Source: Gammaproteobacteria bacterium
GTDB lineage: Bacteria > Pseudomonadota > Gammaproteobacteria > Competibacterales > Competibacteraceae
Length of the DNA stretch: 64,000 nucleotides
Direction of reading: 5' to 3'
NCBI GenBank assembly: GCA_024235035.1
Contig: JACKNE010000009.1
Location: 230,392-294,391 of the forward strand
The notes under the pieces were generated by a model. That model was not told the origin of the DNA, made no database searches, and worked only from the letters and a program-made list of their open reading frames with translations. This document shows, in pieces, positions 44,971 to 55,373 of this stretch. Position 1 is the stretch's first letter. Every line of letters begins with the position of its first letter. The translations under genes were made by a program, and so were the position numbers.

Positions 44971-46419
44971 ATGCGTCTGGGTCTCAAGCTGTTTCTCGGA
45001 TACTTTCTGATCGTCGGGCTGGGGGTTTACTTTTCCCTGAATATTCTCGGCGTGGAAATCAAACCGGCGTTCCGGCAAGCGACTGAGGAAACCTTGATCG
45101 ATACAGCTAACCTGCTAGCGGTGCTGGCGCGGGATGAAGTGGTGAACGGCAACCTGGCCGATGGCCGGTTTCAAGCCCGCTTGGCGGAGTACGCGCAGCG
45201 GACTCCAAATGCCCAGGTCTGGGATATCGTCAAGAACACGCTCGATCATCGCGTCTACATCACCGATGCGCAAGGCATCGTCCTGTTCGATTCCACCGGC
45301 CAGGCGGTTGGGCAGGACTATTCCCGGTGGAACGATGTTTATCTGACTCTGCGCGGCGAGTATGGCGCGCGCACCACCCGCGAGAACCCCGGTGATGAGC
45401 GAACCTCAGTGATGTATGTCGCGGCGCCGATTCGTGATGGCGAGCGGATCATTGGCGTACTGAGCGTGGCCAAGCCGGGTTCCAGCATCCAACCTTACGT
45501 CGACCGGGCAGAGGCCAAGTTACGCCGCGCCGCCGCCCTATTGGTGGCGATGTCGCTGATGGTCGGGTTAGGGTTTTCCTGGTCGTTGGCGCGTTCGATC
45601 CAGCGTTTGGCCGCTTACGCCCGTGCGGCGACTGCGGGTCAGCGCGCGATGGTTCCTCAAGATGGCGGCCCGGAACTGCGGGCGCTGGCGGAGGCGGTTG
45701 CCACCATGCGCGACCGGTTGGAGGGTCGGGATTATGTGGAGCGCTATGTTCATACATTGACCCACGAGATGAAGAGTCCGCTAGCGGCGATTGCCGGCGC
45801 TGCCGAATTGTTGCAGGACGAGCTGCCGCCGATGCAACGTAAACGGTTCGCCAGTTTGGTCACCAATGAGACGGAACGCTTGCAACAATTGATCGAACGT
45901 CTGTTGGCGTTAGCGACCGTTGAACAACAGCATGCACTCCAGGAACGACGACTGGTTTTGCTGGGTCCCTTGGTGGAGGAATTGCTGGGGTCCCGCGCGC
46001 CGACCATCGCCCGCAAGCATGTACGCATCGACCGCCGGATTCCAGAAGACGCCACCGTGCTTGGCGAGCCATTCCTGATTGCACAGGCGATAGGCAACCT
46101 GCTGGATAACGCGCTGGATTTCACGCCGGATCAGGGTATTGTCACCCTGGAGGCCAATCGGAGCGGCGATGCTTGGCGGCGGTTGACCGTGACCAATACC
46201 GGCAGCGCGATCCCCGATTATGCCCACGAGCGGTTGTTCGAACGATTCTATTCGCTGCCCCGTCCCGATACTAACCGCAAGAGCACCGGTTTGGGCTTGG
46301 CATTCGTCCGGGAAGCAGCGCACCTGCATGGAGGAACGATTACCGTGGATAACCGGCTGGCTGCAGATGGCACAGTGATCGGCGTGGCCGCGTGTCTGAC
46401 ATTGCCAAGCATCGTTTAA
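44971..46419 (+). CDS. creC: Sensor histidine kinase CreC
   Basis: 482 residues. Two membrane helices (about 8-27 and 187-205) flank a periplasmic Cache-like sensor with HRVYITDAQGIVLFDSTG. The H-box is LTHEMKSPLAAIAGAAELL with His265. N-box QAIGNLLDNALDFTP and the terminal RFYSLPRPDTNRKSTGLGLAFV are specific for CreC, which has the unusual SLPRP segment. It starts seven bases after creB. Autophosphorylates and passes phosphate to CreB. Confidence 0.92.
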   Translation: MRLGLKLFLGYFLIVGLGVYFSLNILGVEIKPAFRQATEETLIDTANLLAVLARDEVVNGNLADGRFQARLAEYAQRTPNAQVWDIVKNTLDHRVYITDAQGIVLFDSTGQAVGQDYSRWNDVYLTLRGEYGARTTRENPGDERTSVMYVAAPIRDGERIIGVLSVAKPGSSIQPYVDRAEAKLRRAAALLVAMSLMVGLGFSWSLARSIQRLAAYARAATAGQRAMVPQDGGPELRALAEAVATMRDRLEGRDYVERYVHTLTHEMKSPLAAIAGAAELLQDELPPMQRKRFASLVTNETERLQQLIERLLALATVEQQHALQERRLVLLGPLVEELLGSRAPTIARKHVRIDRRIPEDATVLGEPFLIAQAIGNLLDNALDFTPDQGIVTLEANRSGDAWRRLTVTNTGSAIPDYAHERLFERFYSLPRPDTNRKSTGLGLAFVREAAHLHGGTITVDNRLAADGTVIGVAACLTLPSIV

Positions 46420-46430
46420 ATCACCTGAAA

Positions 46431-47489
46431 TCATCTCTCCAGCGACTGATAGCGTCTGACCGCTCGATTGTGCTCATCAAGCGTCCTGGAAAACACATGG
46501 CCGCCTGTACCATCGGCGACAAAATACAGGGCCTCGCCGGACGCTGGATGCACCGCCGCGTTCAACGCCTCCGTACCCGGCAGGGCAATCGGCGTTGGCG
46601 GCAAACCTTTACGGGTATACGTGTTGTAAGGGGTGTCCGCCATCAAATCCCGCCGGGTTAGATCGCCATTGAATGCCTCGCCCAACCCATAGATCACGGT
46701 CGGATCGGTTTGCAAGAGCATTCCCTTACGCAGACGCCGCACGAATACTCCAGCTACCTCCGGGCGTTCTGCCGGCAAACCGGTTTCCTTCTCGACAATC
46801 GAAGCCAGGATCAACGCCTGATAGGCATCATCCAAGGGCAGATCAGGTGTACGGCGCGACCAGACCTCAGCCAAGCGACGGTCCATGGCCGTCAGCGACC
46901 GGCGCAGGAACGCTTCATCGGTGAAACCCGCAGGAAAATGGTAAGTATCCGGTAGAAACCGCCCTTCAGGATGCTCGCCTGGCCGACCCAGCCGAGCCAT
47001 CACCTCGGCATCGCTCAAGCCTTGCAGGGTTTGAGCGAGCTTGGGATGTTTAGTCAACGCCTGTCGCAACTGGCGGAATGTCCAGCCTTCCACCACCGTC
47101 AACGGATACTGGATCACCTGACCTGCTACGATTCGATCGATCAGAGTCTCTAAGGTGATGCCAGGGGCAAGCGCATATTCGCCTGTCTTGAGGCGATGGG
47201 CTAACCCATTGAGTCGCGTGTAAGCTTCCAGATAAAGCGCGGGGCGCGATAGACCTAGCCGCTGTTGCAGATCCTGGGCAATGTCGCCAATCCCCATACC
47301 AGGTCTCACTTCCAGCACTTGGCCATCGGCAGGAACATTCAGGGGGGTATCGAGAAACAGACGATAATCGATATAGATTAGGGATAGCGTTAAGCCGAGC
47401 GCTAACAAGCCTGCCAAAGCTAGCAAAAGCCGCTTACGCTTCCCAGATAGTTGCCCAGATTCCAGAGAAGAGCGAGGATTGCTGTTCAT
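46431..47489 (-). CDS. mltG: Endolytic murein transglycosylase MltG
   Basis: 352 residues from ATG 47489. One N-terminal membrane helix (about 20-40), a LysM-like subdomain, and the catalytic domain with ILASIVEKETGLPAERPEVAGVF, whose Glu in VEKETG is catalytic, LLQTDPTVIYGLG and YNTYTRKGLPPTPIALPG. MltG cleaves nascent peptidoglycan strands in the inner membrane. It follows fabF after 51 bases. In E. coli pabC lies between them; it is absent here. Confidence 0.95.
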   Translation of the reverse strand: MNSNPRSSLESGQLSGKRKRLLLALAGLLALGLTLSLIYIDYRLFLDTPLNVPADGQVLEVRPGMGIGDIAQDLQQRLGLSRPALYLEAYTRLNGLAHRLKTGEYALAPGITLETLIDRIVAGQVIQYPLTVVEGWTFRQLRQALTKHPKLAQTLQGLSDAEVMARLGRPGEHPEGRFLPDTYHFPAGFTDEAFLRRSLTAMDRRLAEVWSRRTPDLPLDDAYQALILASIVEKETGLPAERPEVAGVFVRRLRKGMLLQTDPTVIYGLGEAFNGDLTRRDLMADTPYNTYTRKGLPPTPIALPGTEALNAAVHPASGEALYFVADGTGGHVFSRTLDEHNRAVRRYQSLER

Positions 47490-47537
47490 TATCGAAGCCC
47501 TCACCCCCAACCCTTTCCTAGCGAGGGAGAAGGCGAT
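47490..47537. repeat. Dispersed intergenic palindrome between fabF and mltG
   Basis: CCCTCACCCCCAACCC then TTTCCTAGCGAGGGAGAAGG: a copy of the same degenerate element as at 12790 and 58553. It fills almost the whole 51-base gap between fabF and mltG. Confidence 0.6.
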
Positions 47538-47540
47538 GCT

Positions 47541-48782
47541 TCAATCCAGGCTGCGAAAGACTACCGTACCATTGGTGCCACCAAAACCGAAAGAATTGGA
47601 TAGCACCACGCGTATCCGTCGTTCCTGCGCGGTGTGCGGCACGTAGTTCAGATCGCAACCGGCTTCTGGCTGATCGAGATTGATTGTCGGCGGCGCCGCC
47701 TGATCCCGCAACGCCAGCATAGCAAAAATGGCTTCGACACCGCCCGCCGCGCCCAACAGGTGACCAGTCATCGATTTGGTCGAACTCATTGCCAACCGGT
47801 AAGCATGTTCACCGAACACCGCCTTGGCTGCATCGCTTTCGATCTTATCGCCAGCCGGCGTGGACGTGCCGTGGGCGTTGATGTAATCCACCGCCTCAGG
47901 AACGATTTCTGCATCGCGCAAGGCGTTGACCATCGCCCGCCGGGCGCCGTCACCATCGGGTGATGGCAAAGTCATATGATAAGCGTCACCGCTCATACCA
48001 AAGCCGATCAATTCAGCGTAAACCCGAGCGCCGCGCTTCTTGGCGTGCTCATACTCCTCCAACACCACGACCCCAGCGCCGTCGCTGAGCACGAAACCAT
48101 CACGGTCTCGATCCCAGGGTCGGCTGGCTTTCTCCGGTTCGTCATTGCGAACGGATAGCGCGCGCGCTGCCGCGAAACCGCATAATCCGGTCGGTGTCGT
48201 GGCCATCTCTGCGCCGCCGGCGATCATGACATCGGCGTCGCCATAGGCAATCAGTCGGCCCGCCAGACCGATACTGTGTGTGCCCGTGGTACAGGCCGTG
48301 ACCACAGCCAGATTCGGGCCTCTGATACCGTACAGAATCGACAGATTGCCCGATACCATGTTGATGATGCTACGTGGGACGAAAAACGGCGTCAGCCGGC
48401 GCGGCCCACCCTTCAGAAACGCTGAATGACCGTCTTCGATACCTGGCAGACCGCCGATACCGGAACCAATATAGGTGCCAATCCGTTCGGCATTGGCATC
48501 AGTGACCTCCAATCCCGAATCCTGGATCGCCTGCACCGCCGCACCAATGCCATAATGGATAAAGGCGTCCATTTTCTTGGCTTCCTTGGGATTCAGGTAT
48601 TGCTCAACCTGAAAATCCCGCACCGCGCCGCCGATGCGCACCGGAAAGTGGCTGGTATCGAACGCGGTCACTGGCCTAATCCCACTGTGACCGGCCAAAA
48701 TGTTATTCCAGGCTGTCTCCACGGTACTGCCGACGGGCGATACGATACCCATACCGGTCACTACCACTCGCCGCTTGGCCAC
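47541..48782 (-). CDS. fabF: 3-oxoacyl-[acyl-carrier-protein] synthase II
   Basis: 413 residues. The Cys-His-His triad is C164 ([10 protein letters not shown]), H304 ([11 protein letters not shown]) and H341 ([11 protein letters not shown]). FabF condenses malonyl-ACP with acyl-ACP and adjusts chain composition with temperature in E. coli. It lies 96 bases downstream of acpP, in the usual order acpP-fabF. Confidence 0.97.
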   Translation of the reverse strand: MAKRRVVVTGMGIVSPVGSTVETAWNNILAGHSGIRPVTAFDTSHFPVRIGGAVRDFQVEQYLNPKEAKKMDAFIHYGIGAAVQAIQDSGLEVTDANAERIGTYIGSGIGGLPGIEDGHSAFLKGGPRRLTPFFVPRSIINMVSGNLSILYGIRGPNLAVVTACTTGTHSIGLAGRLIAYGDADVMIAGGAEMATTPTGLCGFAAARALSVRNDEPEKASRPWDRDRDGFVLSDGAGVVVLEEYEHAKKRGARVYAELIGFGMSGDAYHMTLPSPDGDGARRAMVNALRDAEIVPEAVDYINAHGTSTPAGDKIESDAAKAVFGEHAYRLAMSSTKSMTGHLLGAAGGVEAIFAMLALRDQAAPPTINLDQPEAGCDLNYVPHTAQERRIRVVLSNSFGFGGTNGTVVFRSLD

Positions 48783-48878
48783 AGAATTACCCTCTGCTGT
48801 GCTGCGCTGACAAAAGAAGGCCGCGACCCCCGGCAGCGGTCGCGGCGACTGAACCCGAGCGATGCGCGACTGACACCC

Positions 48879-49124
48879 TCAACCAAGATGTGAGGCGATG
48901 TAGTCGATCGCCTGCTGAACTGTGGTAATCTTTTCGGCGTCCTCATCAGGAATTTCCAGTTCGAACTCCTCTTCCAAAGCCATCACCAGTTCAACGGTAT
49001 CCAGCGAGTCGGCGCCAAGATCCTCGACGAAAGCGGCCTCATTGGTGACCTGCTCTTCCTTGACTCCCAACTGCTCGATGATGATTTTCTTGACGCGGGC
49101 TTCAATGTTGCTGATGTCAGTCAT
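48879..49124 (-). CDS. acpP: Acyl carrier protein
   Basis: 81 residues from ATG 49124, behind GAGGAAAC; twelve further in-frame codons upstream are not conserved. The phosphopantetheine serine is Ser40 in [21 protein letters not shown]. The protein carries growing acyl chains for fatty-acid, lipid A and lipoate synthesis. A 201-base spacer to fabG, AT-rich around 49200-49260, probably contains a separate acpP promoter. Confidence 0.98.
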   Translation of the reverse strand: MTDISNIEARVKKIIIEQLGVKEEQVTNEAAFVEDLGADSLDTVELVMALEEEFELEIPDEDAEKITTVQQAIDYIASHLG

Positions 49125-49325
49125 GTGATTTGTTTCCTCGTTGTCTGTTTCAATCCGCACCTACCAGCCGCGGCAGGTAAAATCCGGCGCAACGGTAACA
49201 CAACTTGCGCGAATTTCAGAAAATAATCAGACGATAATATTCCAAAATTCGGCATTTTCGAGATTCCGCGTCGACCGCCGGCGCGCCAGCGCGGATTTCC
49301 CCAGATTCCAGTCAGTTGGTCACCA

Positions 49326-50087
49326 TCAAACCATGACCATCCCCCCGTTGACGTGCAAGGTCTCTCCAGTGATATAGGCGGCGTCCGGTGAAACCAAAAA
49401 CGCTACGACGCGAGCGACATCCTGCGGCGCGCCAGGGCGTTGCAGAGGAATCGACGCCACTAATGCCTGGCGTTGGCTCTCGGGTAAGGAACGGGTCATG
49501 TCGGTTTCGATCAATCCCGGCGCGACCGCGTTGACCGTAATGTTCCGCGAACCGACCTCACGCGCCAACGATTTGGTAAATCCGATGACGCCAGCCTTGG
49601 CCGCTGCATAGTTAGCCTGTCCGGCGCTGCCAGTGACACCCACCACCGAGGTGATATTGACGATACGCCCTCGCTGGGCTTTCATCATGCTCCGCAATAC
49701 GGCCTTACTCAACCGGTAAACCGAAGTCAAATTGGTATCGAGAATAGATGACCATTCGTCTTCCTTCATTCGCAGCAGCAAATTATCGCGGGTGATGCCG
49801 GCATTGTTGACTAGGATGCTGGGTGTACTGAACTCCTGGCTGATCGCCTTGATCACCACTTCGACTGCTGCTGGGTCGGTCACATCCAAACGCAGGCCGC
49901 GCCCCCCGATATCGCGCACGCGCAAATCCTGGGTGATCGCCTCCGCGCCGGCCTCGGTGGTCGCGGTGCCGATCACGATCGCGCCACGCTGACCTAACTC
50001 ACGAGCGATGGCCTGGCCAATACCACGGTTGGCTCCGGTCACCAGAGCGATTTCATCCTGCAATATCATCGTCATCGCTGAGCCCAT
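49326..50087 (-). CDS. fabG: 3-oxoacyl-[acyl-carrier-protein] reductase
   Basis: 253 residues from ATG 50087; GGTGA eleven bases upstream fits this start, but the family start would be ATG 50075 or 50069 (MILQDEIALVTG). Short-chain dehydrogenase: NADPH motif TGANRGIG, NNAGITRDN, and the catalytic Ser-Tyr-Lys in SVVGVTGSAGQANYAAAKAG. C-terminal YITGETLHVNGGMVM matches FabG. It follows fabH by one base, leaving no space for fabD. Confidence 0.96.
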   Translation of the reverse strand: MGSAMTMILQDEIALVTGANRGIGQAIARELGQRGAIVIGTATTEAGAEAITQDLRVRDIGGRGLRLDVTDPAAVEVVIKAISQEFSTPSILVNNAGITRDNLLLRMKEDEWSSILDTNLTSVYRLSKAVLRSMMKAQRGRIVNITSVVGVTGSAGQANYAAAKAGVIGFTKSLAREVGSRNITVNAVAPGLIETDMTRSLPESQRQALVASIPLQRPGAPQDVARVVAFLVSPDAAYITGETLHVNGGMVMV

Positions 50088-50088
50088 T

Positions 50089-51057
50089 TCAATATTTCAC
50101 CAACACCGCGCCCCAGGTGAAGCCGCCGCCAAAACCCTCCAGCAGCAGCGTATCGCCACGCTGGATGCGACCGTCGCGCACCGCCACATCCAGCGCCAGT
50201 GGCACCGAAGCAGCTGAAGTATTACCGTGAGTCCGCACGCAGTCCACCATACGCTCTTCCGAAAGACCCAACCGTTTGGCCGTAGCCGTTAAAATGCGAC
50301 GATTGGCCTGATGTGGAATCAACCAATCCACATCAGCGGCGGTCATCCGGTTGGCAACGAGAATCTGTTCGGCGATCTCCTTGAGCGTCGTCACCGCTAC
50401 CTTGAACACCTCACTGCCGCGCATTTCCACAAAGGCGGCATCCTGACGGGTCTGCTCATAGCCGCTCGACACCCCAGCCGGCACCCAGAGCAACTCCTTG
50501 TAGCGACCATCGGCGCCCAATCGGCTATCGATGATACCGGGTTCATCAGCTGCTTCCAGCACGACGGCACCGGCGCCATCGCCGAACAGAATGCAGGTAC
50601 CGCGATCTTTCCAATTGATAATCCGTGTAAAGGTATCCGCCCCTACGATCAACGCCCGCTTGGCCCCATGCGTGCGGATAAACCGGTTGGCGATATCCAT
50701 GGCGTAAACGAAGCCGGTGCAAACAGCCTGCACATCGAACGCCGGACCTCCGTAGCAACCCAGGCGATGCTGCAATTGACTCGCCACACTGGGAAAAACA
50801 TGATCTGGCGTGGTCGTGCCCAGAATGATCAAGTCGATATCGCTTGGGTCCAAGCCTGCCGCTTCCAATGCCCGACGAGCGGCTCGCTCAGCCAAGTCGC
50901 AGGTGGTCTCATCCGGTGCGGCGATATGCCGTTCCTCGACACCCGTGCGCTCGACGATCCAATCCGCCGTGGTATCGATGAGTTGTTCGAGATCGGTATT
51001 GGTCAAAACTTTTTCCGGCAGGTAACCGCCGGTTCCGGTGATTCTGGCGTAGTTCAA
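50089..51057 (-). CDS. fabH: 3-oxoacyl-[acyl-carrier-protein] synthase III
   Basis: 322 residues. Catalytic Cys113 ([12 protein letters not shown]), His249 ([10 protein letters not shown]) and Asn279 ([14 protein letters not shown]). It starts fatty-acid synthesis by condensing acetyl-CoA with malonyl-ACP. Its start overlaps the plsX stop by four bases, and its stop is one base from fabG. Confidence 0.97.
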   Translation of the reverse strand: MNYARITGTGGYLPEKVLTNTDLEQLIDTTADWIVERTGVEERHIAAPDETTCDLAERAARRALEAAGLDPSDIDLIILGTTTPDHVFPSVASQLQHRLGCYGGPAFDVQAVCTGFVYAMDIANRFIRTHGAKRALIVGADTFTRIINWKDRGTCILFGDGAGAVVLEAADEPGIIDSRLGADGRYKELLWVPAGVSSGYEQTRQDAAFVEMRGSEVFKVAVTTLKEIAEQILVANRMTAADVDWLIPHQANRRILTATAKRLGLSEERMVDCVRTHGNTSAASVPLALDVAVRDGRIQRGDTLLLEGFGGGFTWGAVLVKY

Positions 51058-52082
51058 AGCGCTTGCCTCTCAGCGTGAAGGGCGGCCAGATGGGCATCGA
51101 TACGTTGCGGCACCGCCTGCTCGACTTCCAGCATCGCGACCTGGATCGCGTTGGCGAACGCCAGCGCATCGGCGCCGCCATGGCTTTTGATGACAATGCT
51201 CTGCAAGCCTAGCAGGCTGGCGCCGTTGTAACGACGGGGATCGATCTTGCGGCTGAAGGCGCGCAACACCGGTAAAGCGATCAATCCGGCCAAGCGGGTC
51301 AGTAGATTCCGCTTGAATTCCTGGGTCATATAATGGCGAATCAGTTTGGCGACACCTTCACTGCTTTTAAGCGCAATATTACCAACAAAGCCGTCACAAA
51401 CCACGACATCGACATCATCCAGATAAATACCGTCTCCTTCGACGAACCCAATATAATTGAGATCGCTGACTGCCAGCAACTGGGCAGCGCCCTTGACCTG
51501 CTCGTTACCCTTGATGTCTTCCTCGCCAATGTTCAACAAGCCAATCCGAGGCCGCTCGATGCCGTTCACTGCGGCTAGTACCGAACCCATAACGGCGAAT
51601 TGCAGCAGGTGCTCGGCCTTGCTGTCCACATTGGCTCCAAGATCGAGAACGCGAACATCACCGCGCACCGTAGGCAGCGTCGTACAAATGGCGGGACGGT
51701 CGATTCCAGGCAAGGTTTTCAATACGAAACGAGCGGTAGCCATCAACGCACCCGTGTTACCGGCGCTGACGCAAGCATCGGCCTCACCCTGTTTGACCAG
51801 GTTGATCGCCACCCGCATTGAGGAATCCTTCTTGATCCGCAGAGCCTGTGCTGGCGACTCGCCCATGCTCACCAACTGCGAAGCATGGCGGATCATGAGG
51901 TGTGGATGCCCCTTGACCTTGTGCCGGGCCAGACAGGCCGATAGCACACCCTCCTGACCAACCAGGATCAAGCGCAGCCCATCGCTGGCCGTTTTCAACA
52001 CCTGCAAGGCGGCGGGTACGACCATCTCAGGACCGAGATCGCCGCCCATGCCATCCAAGGCGATGGTCAGCGGTCTGTTCAT
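51054..52082 (-). CDS. plsX: Phosphate acyltransferase PlsX
   Basis: 342 residues from ATG 52082 ([22 protein letters not shown], the family start); a longer frame to 52121 covers the spacer. The motifs [17 protein letters not shown] [12 protein letters not shown] and [15 protein letters not shown] are present. It converts acyl-ACP to acyl-phosphate for PlsY. Order rpmF-plsX-fabH is conserved across gammaproteobacteria. Confidence 0.96.
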   Translation of the reverse strand: MNRPLTIALDGMGGDLGPEMVVPAALQVLKTASDGLRLILVGQEGVLSACLARHKVKGHPHLMIRHASQLVSMGESPAQALRIKKDSSMRVAINLVKQGEADACVSAGNTGALMATARFVLKTLPGIDRPAICTTLPTVRGDVRVLDLGANVDSKAEHLLQFAVMGSVLAAVNGIERPRIGLLNIGEEDIKGNEQVKGAAQLLAVSDLNYIGFVEGDGIYLDDVDVVVCDGFVGNIALKSSEGVAKLIRHYMTQEFKRNLLTRLAGLIALPVLRAFSRKIDPRRYNGASLLGLQSIVIKSHGGADALAFANAIQVAMLEVEQAVPQRIDAHLAALHAERQAL

Positions 52083-52141
52083 GGGGATGCCGGACTGTTG
52101 GGTAAACTGAACGGAGTGCAAAAGCGTACCGGTGAAGGCGG

Positions 52142-52333
52142 TTATTCGTCTTCGGTGGCGCTTAGGAGGTTGATCACCTTGCGGCCACGATAAATCCCAC
52201 TCGGAGTGACATGATGACGGCGATGTATTTCGCCAGACAAGGGATCGGTCGACAAGGTTGGACCTGTTAAGGCATCGTGGGCGCGGCGCATGCCCCGCTT
52301 AGAAGGGCTCTTGCGACTTTTTTGTACAGCCAT
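52142..52333 (-). CDS. rpmF: 50S ribosomal protein L32
   Basis: 63 residues from ATG 52333 with AAAGGAGT upstream. [22 protein letters not shown] is the L32 start in two conserved halves, and [15 protein letters not shown] the end. The four zinc cysteines of some L32 proteins are absent, as in E. coli. It is two bases from the yceD stop. Confidence 0.96.
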   Translation of the reverse strand: MAVQKSRKSPSKRGMRRAHDALTGPTLSTDPLSGEIHRRHHVTPSGIYRGRKVINLLSATEDE

Positions 52334-52335
52334 GT

Positions 52336-52887
52336 TCAATGACTCCTTTGGGAATCTTGTAACAGAGTCGCCAGCACGGCAAACGGCTGGCGGTTTTTCA
52401 GATCCAGCACCGGTTCGGCGGGCTGGAGATAACCATGCACTTCGCATTCCCGCACGTCATCGTGGCGGGGAATCTGCGGCAGGGCCAGTAACAATTCGTC
52501 TTCGATCAAATCAGCGACTGCGATACTGCCATCCTCCGGGACCAGTAACGGTTCGTAGGCGTCGGGCAACTGATCGACTGCTGCCTCGTCGCACGCCAAC
52601 CCCAAGCTGACCGTCACCTCAAGAAGCAACCGCAATGGACCTAAGCAGCGTTGGCAAATCCATTCGACCTCAGTTTGCAAATGACCCTTGATAAACCGTG
52701 TTCCCTGCGCATCGAGGCCAGCAGACAACGCTACGGCCACCTCGCCATCGGCGCAGCCCAAAATCGCGGCCAGCCGCGGCAAAGCCGTCAGCGCCAACCG
52801 ACCATTCAGGCACCCGCACTCGTCAGCCATAAGCCACGGGCGGATTTTTCCAGGAAGCAACAGGGTTTGCATAAGGCGCCGAATCAT
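52336..52887 (-). CDS. yceD: YceD/DUF177 family protein (23S rRNA accumulation protein-like)
   Basis: 183 residues from ATG 52887; ATG 52872 is an alternative. The family hallmark is C-x2-C in [11 protein letters not shown] followed by acidic [36 protein letters not shown] in two conserved blocks and a Cys-containing tail. In E. coli yceD precedes rpmF and affects 23S rRNA maturation. The start lies 95 bases from the divergent maf gene. Confidence 0.9.
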   Translation of the reverse strand: MIRRLMQTLLLPGKIRPWLMADECGCLNGRLALTALPRLAAILGCADGEVAVALSAGLDAQGTRFIKGHLQTEVEWICQRCLGPLRLLLEVTVSLGLACDEAAVDQLPDAYEPLLVPEDGSIAVADLIEDELLLALPQIPRHDDVRECEVHGYLQPAEPVLDLKNRQPFAVLATLLQDSQRSH

Positions 52888-52982
52888 ATAGACCTGTCGG
52901 AATTCTGTCAAAATAAACCCGAATTTCGCACAATTAACACAATATTTCACCGATTTGCCCGATCCTCTGCGGAGTTATTGCT

Positions 52983-53582
52983 ATGTCTGAAGCCTTATCT
53001 GACGGTCGTCGGCTCGTTCTCGCATCGACTTCCCCATTTCGCCGCGAGCTGTTGGCGCGATTGGGTCTGACGTTTGCGGTCCAAGCACCAGATATCGATG
53101 AAACCTGCCTAGCGGGCGAAAGCGCAACTGCATTGGTCATGCGGTTGGCGGAATGGAAAGCCCGCCGAGTTGCTAAACAGATGTCTGCGGCGCTGATCAT
53201 CGGTTCGGATCAGGTCGCAGTGTTGAACGAGGAAATCATCGGTAAGCCTGGTAATCATCGGAGAGCGATAGAACAGCTGCAGCAGGCTTCCGGGAATCGA
53301 GTGATCTTTTACACGGGGTTGTGTCTGCTGGATGGCGCAAGTGGTCAATGCCAGGTTGCAGTGGAATCTTTTCAAGTGGTGTTTCGGGCCTTGACGATGG
53401 AGATGATCGAGCATTATCTGCAACGGGAACAACCCTATCATTGTGCAGGCAGCTTCAAGTCAGAAGGCTTGGGGATTACGCTGTTTGAGCGACTGGAGGG
53501 CGACGACCCTACCAGCTTGATCGGTTTGCCGTTGATCCGACTGGTGCGGATGTTGGAAGCGGCGAAGGTCGCCATACTGTAG
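52983..53582 (+). CDS. Maf-family nucleotide pyrophosphatase, YceF type
   Basis: 199 residues. ASTSPFRRELLARL at the N-terminus is the Maf signature, IDET follows near 38, and GSDQVAVLNEEIIGKPG (74-90) holds the catalytic Asp. The C-terminal GDDPTSLIGLPLIRLVRML is typical. YceF-type members hydrolyse 7-methyl-GTP and related modified nucleotides; the S-T-S-P-F-R-R motif and the position divergent from yceD-rpmF match E. coli yceF. Confidence 0.93.
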   Translation: MSEALSDGRRLVLASTSPFRRELLARLGLTFAVQAPDIDETCLAGESATALVMRLAEWKARRVAKQMSAALIIGSDQVAVLNEEIIGKPGNHRRAIEQLQQASGNRVIFYTGLCLLDGASGQCQVAVESFQVVFRALTMEMIEHYLQREQPYHCAGSFKSEGLGITLFERLEGDDPTSLIGLPLIRLVRMLEAAKVAIL

Positions 53583-53627
53583 TGGAATCCTCGCATTTGG
53601 CATGCCTCGCCACCTCTCCGGGTGCGG

Positions 53628-53942
53628 TCAATACTGATTCAGCCGAGCCAAGCGCTCCTGGTAACGAGCACGCAGGCAGCGTACATCTGCGCCGCAGCGG
53701 TCACGAGCGGTCAGCCAGGATCGCTGATCCTGGCGCAACCGCTCGGCCTGGCGTCGAGGCAATTGATGCAACAAGGAGCGATAGGTGGCCGCTAGGTCCT
53801 CATCCAATCGATTGAGGCCAGGATTGGCGCACACGGCGATTTCAGCGGCAATGCTGGCCTGAGTGCAGTCATAGCTGGCGGCCTGCACCAAAAGCGGCGT
53901 TAAAGTGGTGCATAGTAATGTCAAGCATAATGGTTTAAGCAT
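53628..53942 (-). CDS. DUF1311/LprI-like small secreted protein
   Basis: 104 residues from ATG 53942 (GAGAGGAAACC upstream). A Sec signal (MLKPLCLTLLCTTLTPLLVQAA) is followed by YDCTQASIAAEIAVCANPGLNRLDEDLAATY in two conserved blocks and RQDQRSWLTARDRCG, the pattern of the DUF1311 family, whose four Cys form disulfides. Some members (LprI) inhibit lysozyme; whether this one does is unknown. It is convergent with maf and divergent from msrA. Confidence 0.85.
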   Translation of the reverse strand: MLKPLCLTLLCTTLTPLLVQAASYDCTQASIAAEIAVCANPGLNRLDEDLAATYRSLLHQLPRRQAERLRQDQRSWLTARDRCGADVRCLRARYQERLARLNQY

Positions 53943-54087
53943 GATGGTTTCCTCTCTGAAAATGGCTGATAACCCTAACACATAGCATAACCGCCATGGA
54001 CCAGGTCGCAAGTCGCGTCTGCCGAAACACGTGGCTTCCCGCAAGGTCAAACCGCTATCCATTTCCTTACCACCAGGAGAAATGCTC

Positions 54088-54735
54088 ATGCGATGGTTAC
54101 CACGTAAAATCCAAATGTTGCGCCCCGAAGAGGCTTTACCCGGTCGGGTCACGCCGATGCCGGTCTCCATGCGGCACTATGTCAATGGTCATCCTCTACA
54201 AGCGCCTTTCCCGACAGGCATGGCGCGCGCCATTTTCGGACTTGGTTGCTTCTGGGGTGCGGAACGGAAATTCTGGACTCAGCCTGGCGTATACAGCACT
54301 GCAGTGGGCTATGCGGGCGGCTTTACTCCCAATCCGACTTACGAGGAGGTGTGCAGTGGCCTGACCGGTCATACCGAAGCAGTGCAGGTGATTTTCGATC
54401 CCGAGGCCATTCGCTACGAACAATTGCTCCGTACTTTCTGGGAGGCCCATGATCCCACCCAAGGCATGCGCCAAGGGAATGATGTCGGGACCCAATACCG
54501 CTCGGCGATCTACACGGGCGATGAAGCGCAGTATGCTGCCGCTATCGCTAGTCGCGATGCCTATCAGCAGATGCTGACCGCCGCCGGTCACGGGCAGATT
54601 ACCACCCAAATCGCTGATGCCCCACCCTTCTATTATGCAGAAGATGACCATCAGCAGTATCTGGCCAAGAATCCCGGTGGCTACTGCGGCTTAGGTGGTA
54701 CGGGTGTCAGTTGTCCACAGGGGGTGGCGGCATAA
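54088..54735 (+). CDS. msrA: Peptide methionine sulfoxide reductase A
   Basis: 215 residues from ATG 54088, nine bases after AGGAG; the in-frame ATG 54082 is too close to the ribosome binding site. The catalytic GCFWG has Cys54; [10 protein letters not shown] and [12 protein letters not shown] bind substrate, and recycling cysteines lie in [12 protein letters not shown]. The N-terminal extension ([14 protein letters not shown]) is the long enteric type. It reduces the S epimer of methionine sulfoxide in proteins. Confidence 0.96.
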   Translation: MRWLPRKIQMLRPEEALPGRVTPMPVSMRHYVNGHPLQAPFPTGMARAIFGLGCFWGAERKFWTQPGVYSTAVGYAGGFTPNPTYEEVCSGLTGHTEAVQVIFDPEAIRYEQLLRTFWEAHDPTQGMRQGNDVGTQYRSAIYTGDEAQYAAAIASRDAYQQMLTAAGHGQITTQIADAPPFYYAEDDHQQYLAKNPGGYCGLGGTGVSCPQGVAA

Positions 54736-54772
54736 TGTCAGAATTGCATAGAACCTGGAGGATGAGAGCCTT

Positions 54773-55354
54773 ATGCTGCTAATGATCGATAACTATGATT
54801 CCTTTACTTACAACCTGGTACAGTATCTTGGCGAATTGGGCGAAGACGTGTGGGTATACCGTAATGACCAGATTACTCTCGACCATATCGCCGAGCTGCA
54901 ACCTGAGCGTATGGTGCTCTCGCCTGGCCCCTGTACGCCCAATGAAGCTGGGGTGTCGCTGACCGCCATCGAGCGCTTCGCTGGACGGATGCCCATTCTT
55001 GGCGTCTGCCTGGGCCATCAAAGCATCGGCCAAGCCTTCGGTGGGCGTATCGTCCGCGCCCAGCAGGTCATGCATGGTAAAACCTCCGAGATTTATCATG
55101 ACGGTCATGGTGTTTTCGTCGGTCTGCCCAATCCTTTCACCGTGGTGCGCTATCATTCTCTGGTCATCGACCGGGCGACGGCGCCGGACTGCCTGGCTAT
55201 CACGGCCTGGACCCAAACGCCGGATGGCGCTGTGGACGAAATCATGGGCGTGCGGCACAAGACCCTGCCGGTCGAAGGTGTCCAGTTTCATCCTGAGTCG
55301 ATCCTGACCGAACACGGCCACGCTCTGTTGCGCAATTTTCTCAACCGGCACTAA
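54773..55354 (+). CDS. trpG: Anthranilate synthase glutamine amidotransferase component
   Basis: 193 residues. Triad Cys79 ([10 protein letters not shown]), His173 and Glu175 (GVQFHPES). [21 protein letters not shown] is the start block. It supplies ammonia to TrpE; the same subunit can serve PabB. trpE is not in the window, as in pseudomonads where trpE and trpGDC are separate. A 19-base spacer leads to trpD. Confidence 0.96.
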   Translation: MLLMIDNYDSFTYNLVQYLGELGEDVWVYRNDQITLDHIAELQPERMVLSPGPCTPNEAGVSLTAIERFAGRMPILGVCLGHQSIGQAFGGRIVRAQQVMHGKTSEIYHDGHGVFVGLPNPFTVVRYHSLVIDRATAPDCLAITAWTQTPDGAVDEIMGVRHKTLPVEGVQFHPESILTEHGHALLRNFLNRH

Positions 55355-55373
55355 AGCCTCGGAGGATCATCCC

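Noticed and set aside
53943..54170. N-terminal extension of the DUF1311 protein to 54170
   Set aside because: ATG 53942 has a strong ribosome binding site and opens a signal peptide; the extension overlaps the msrA start.
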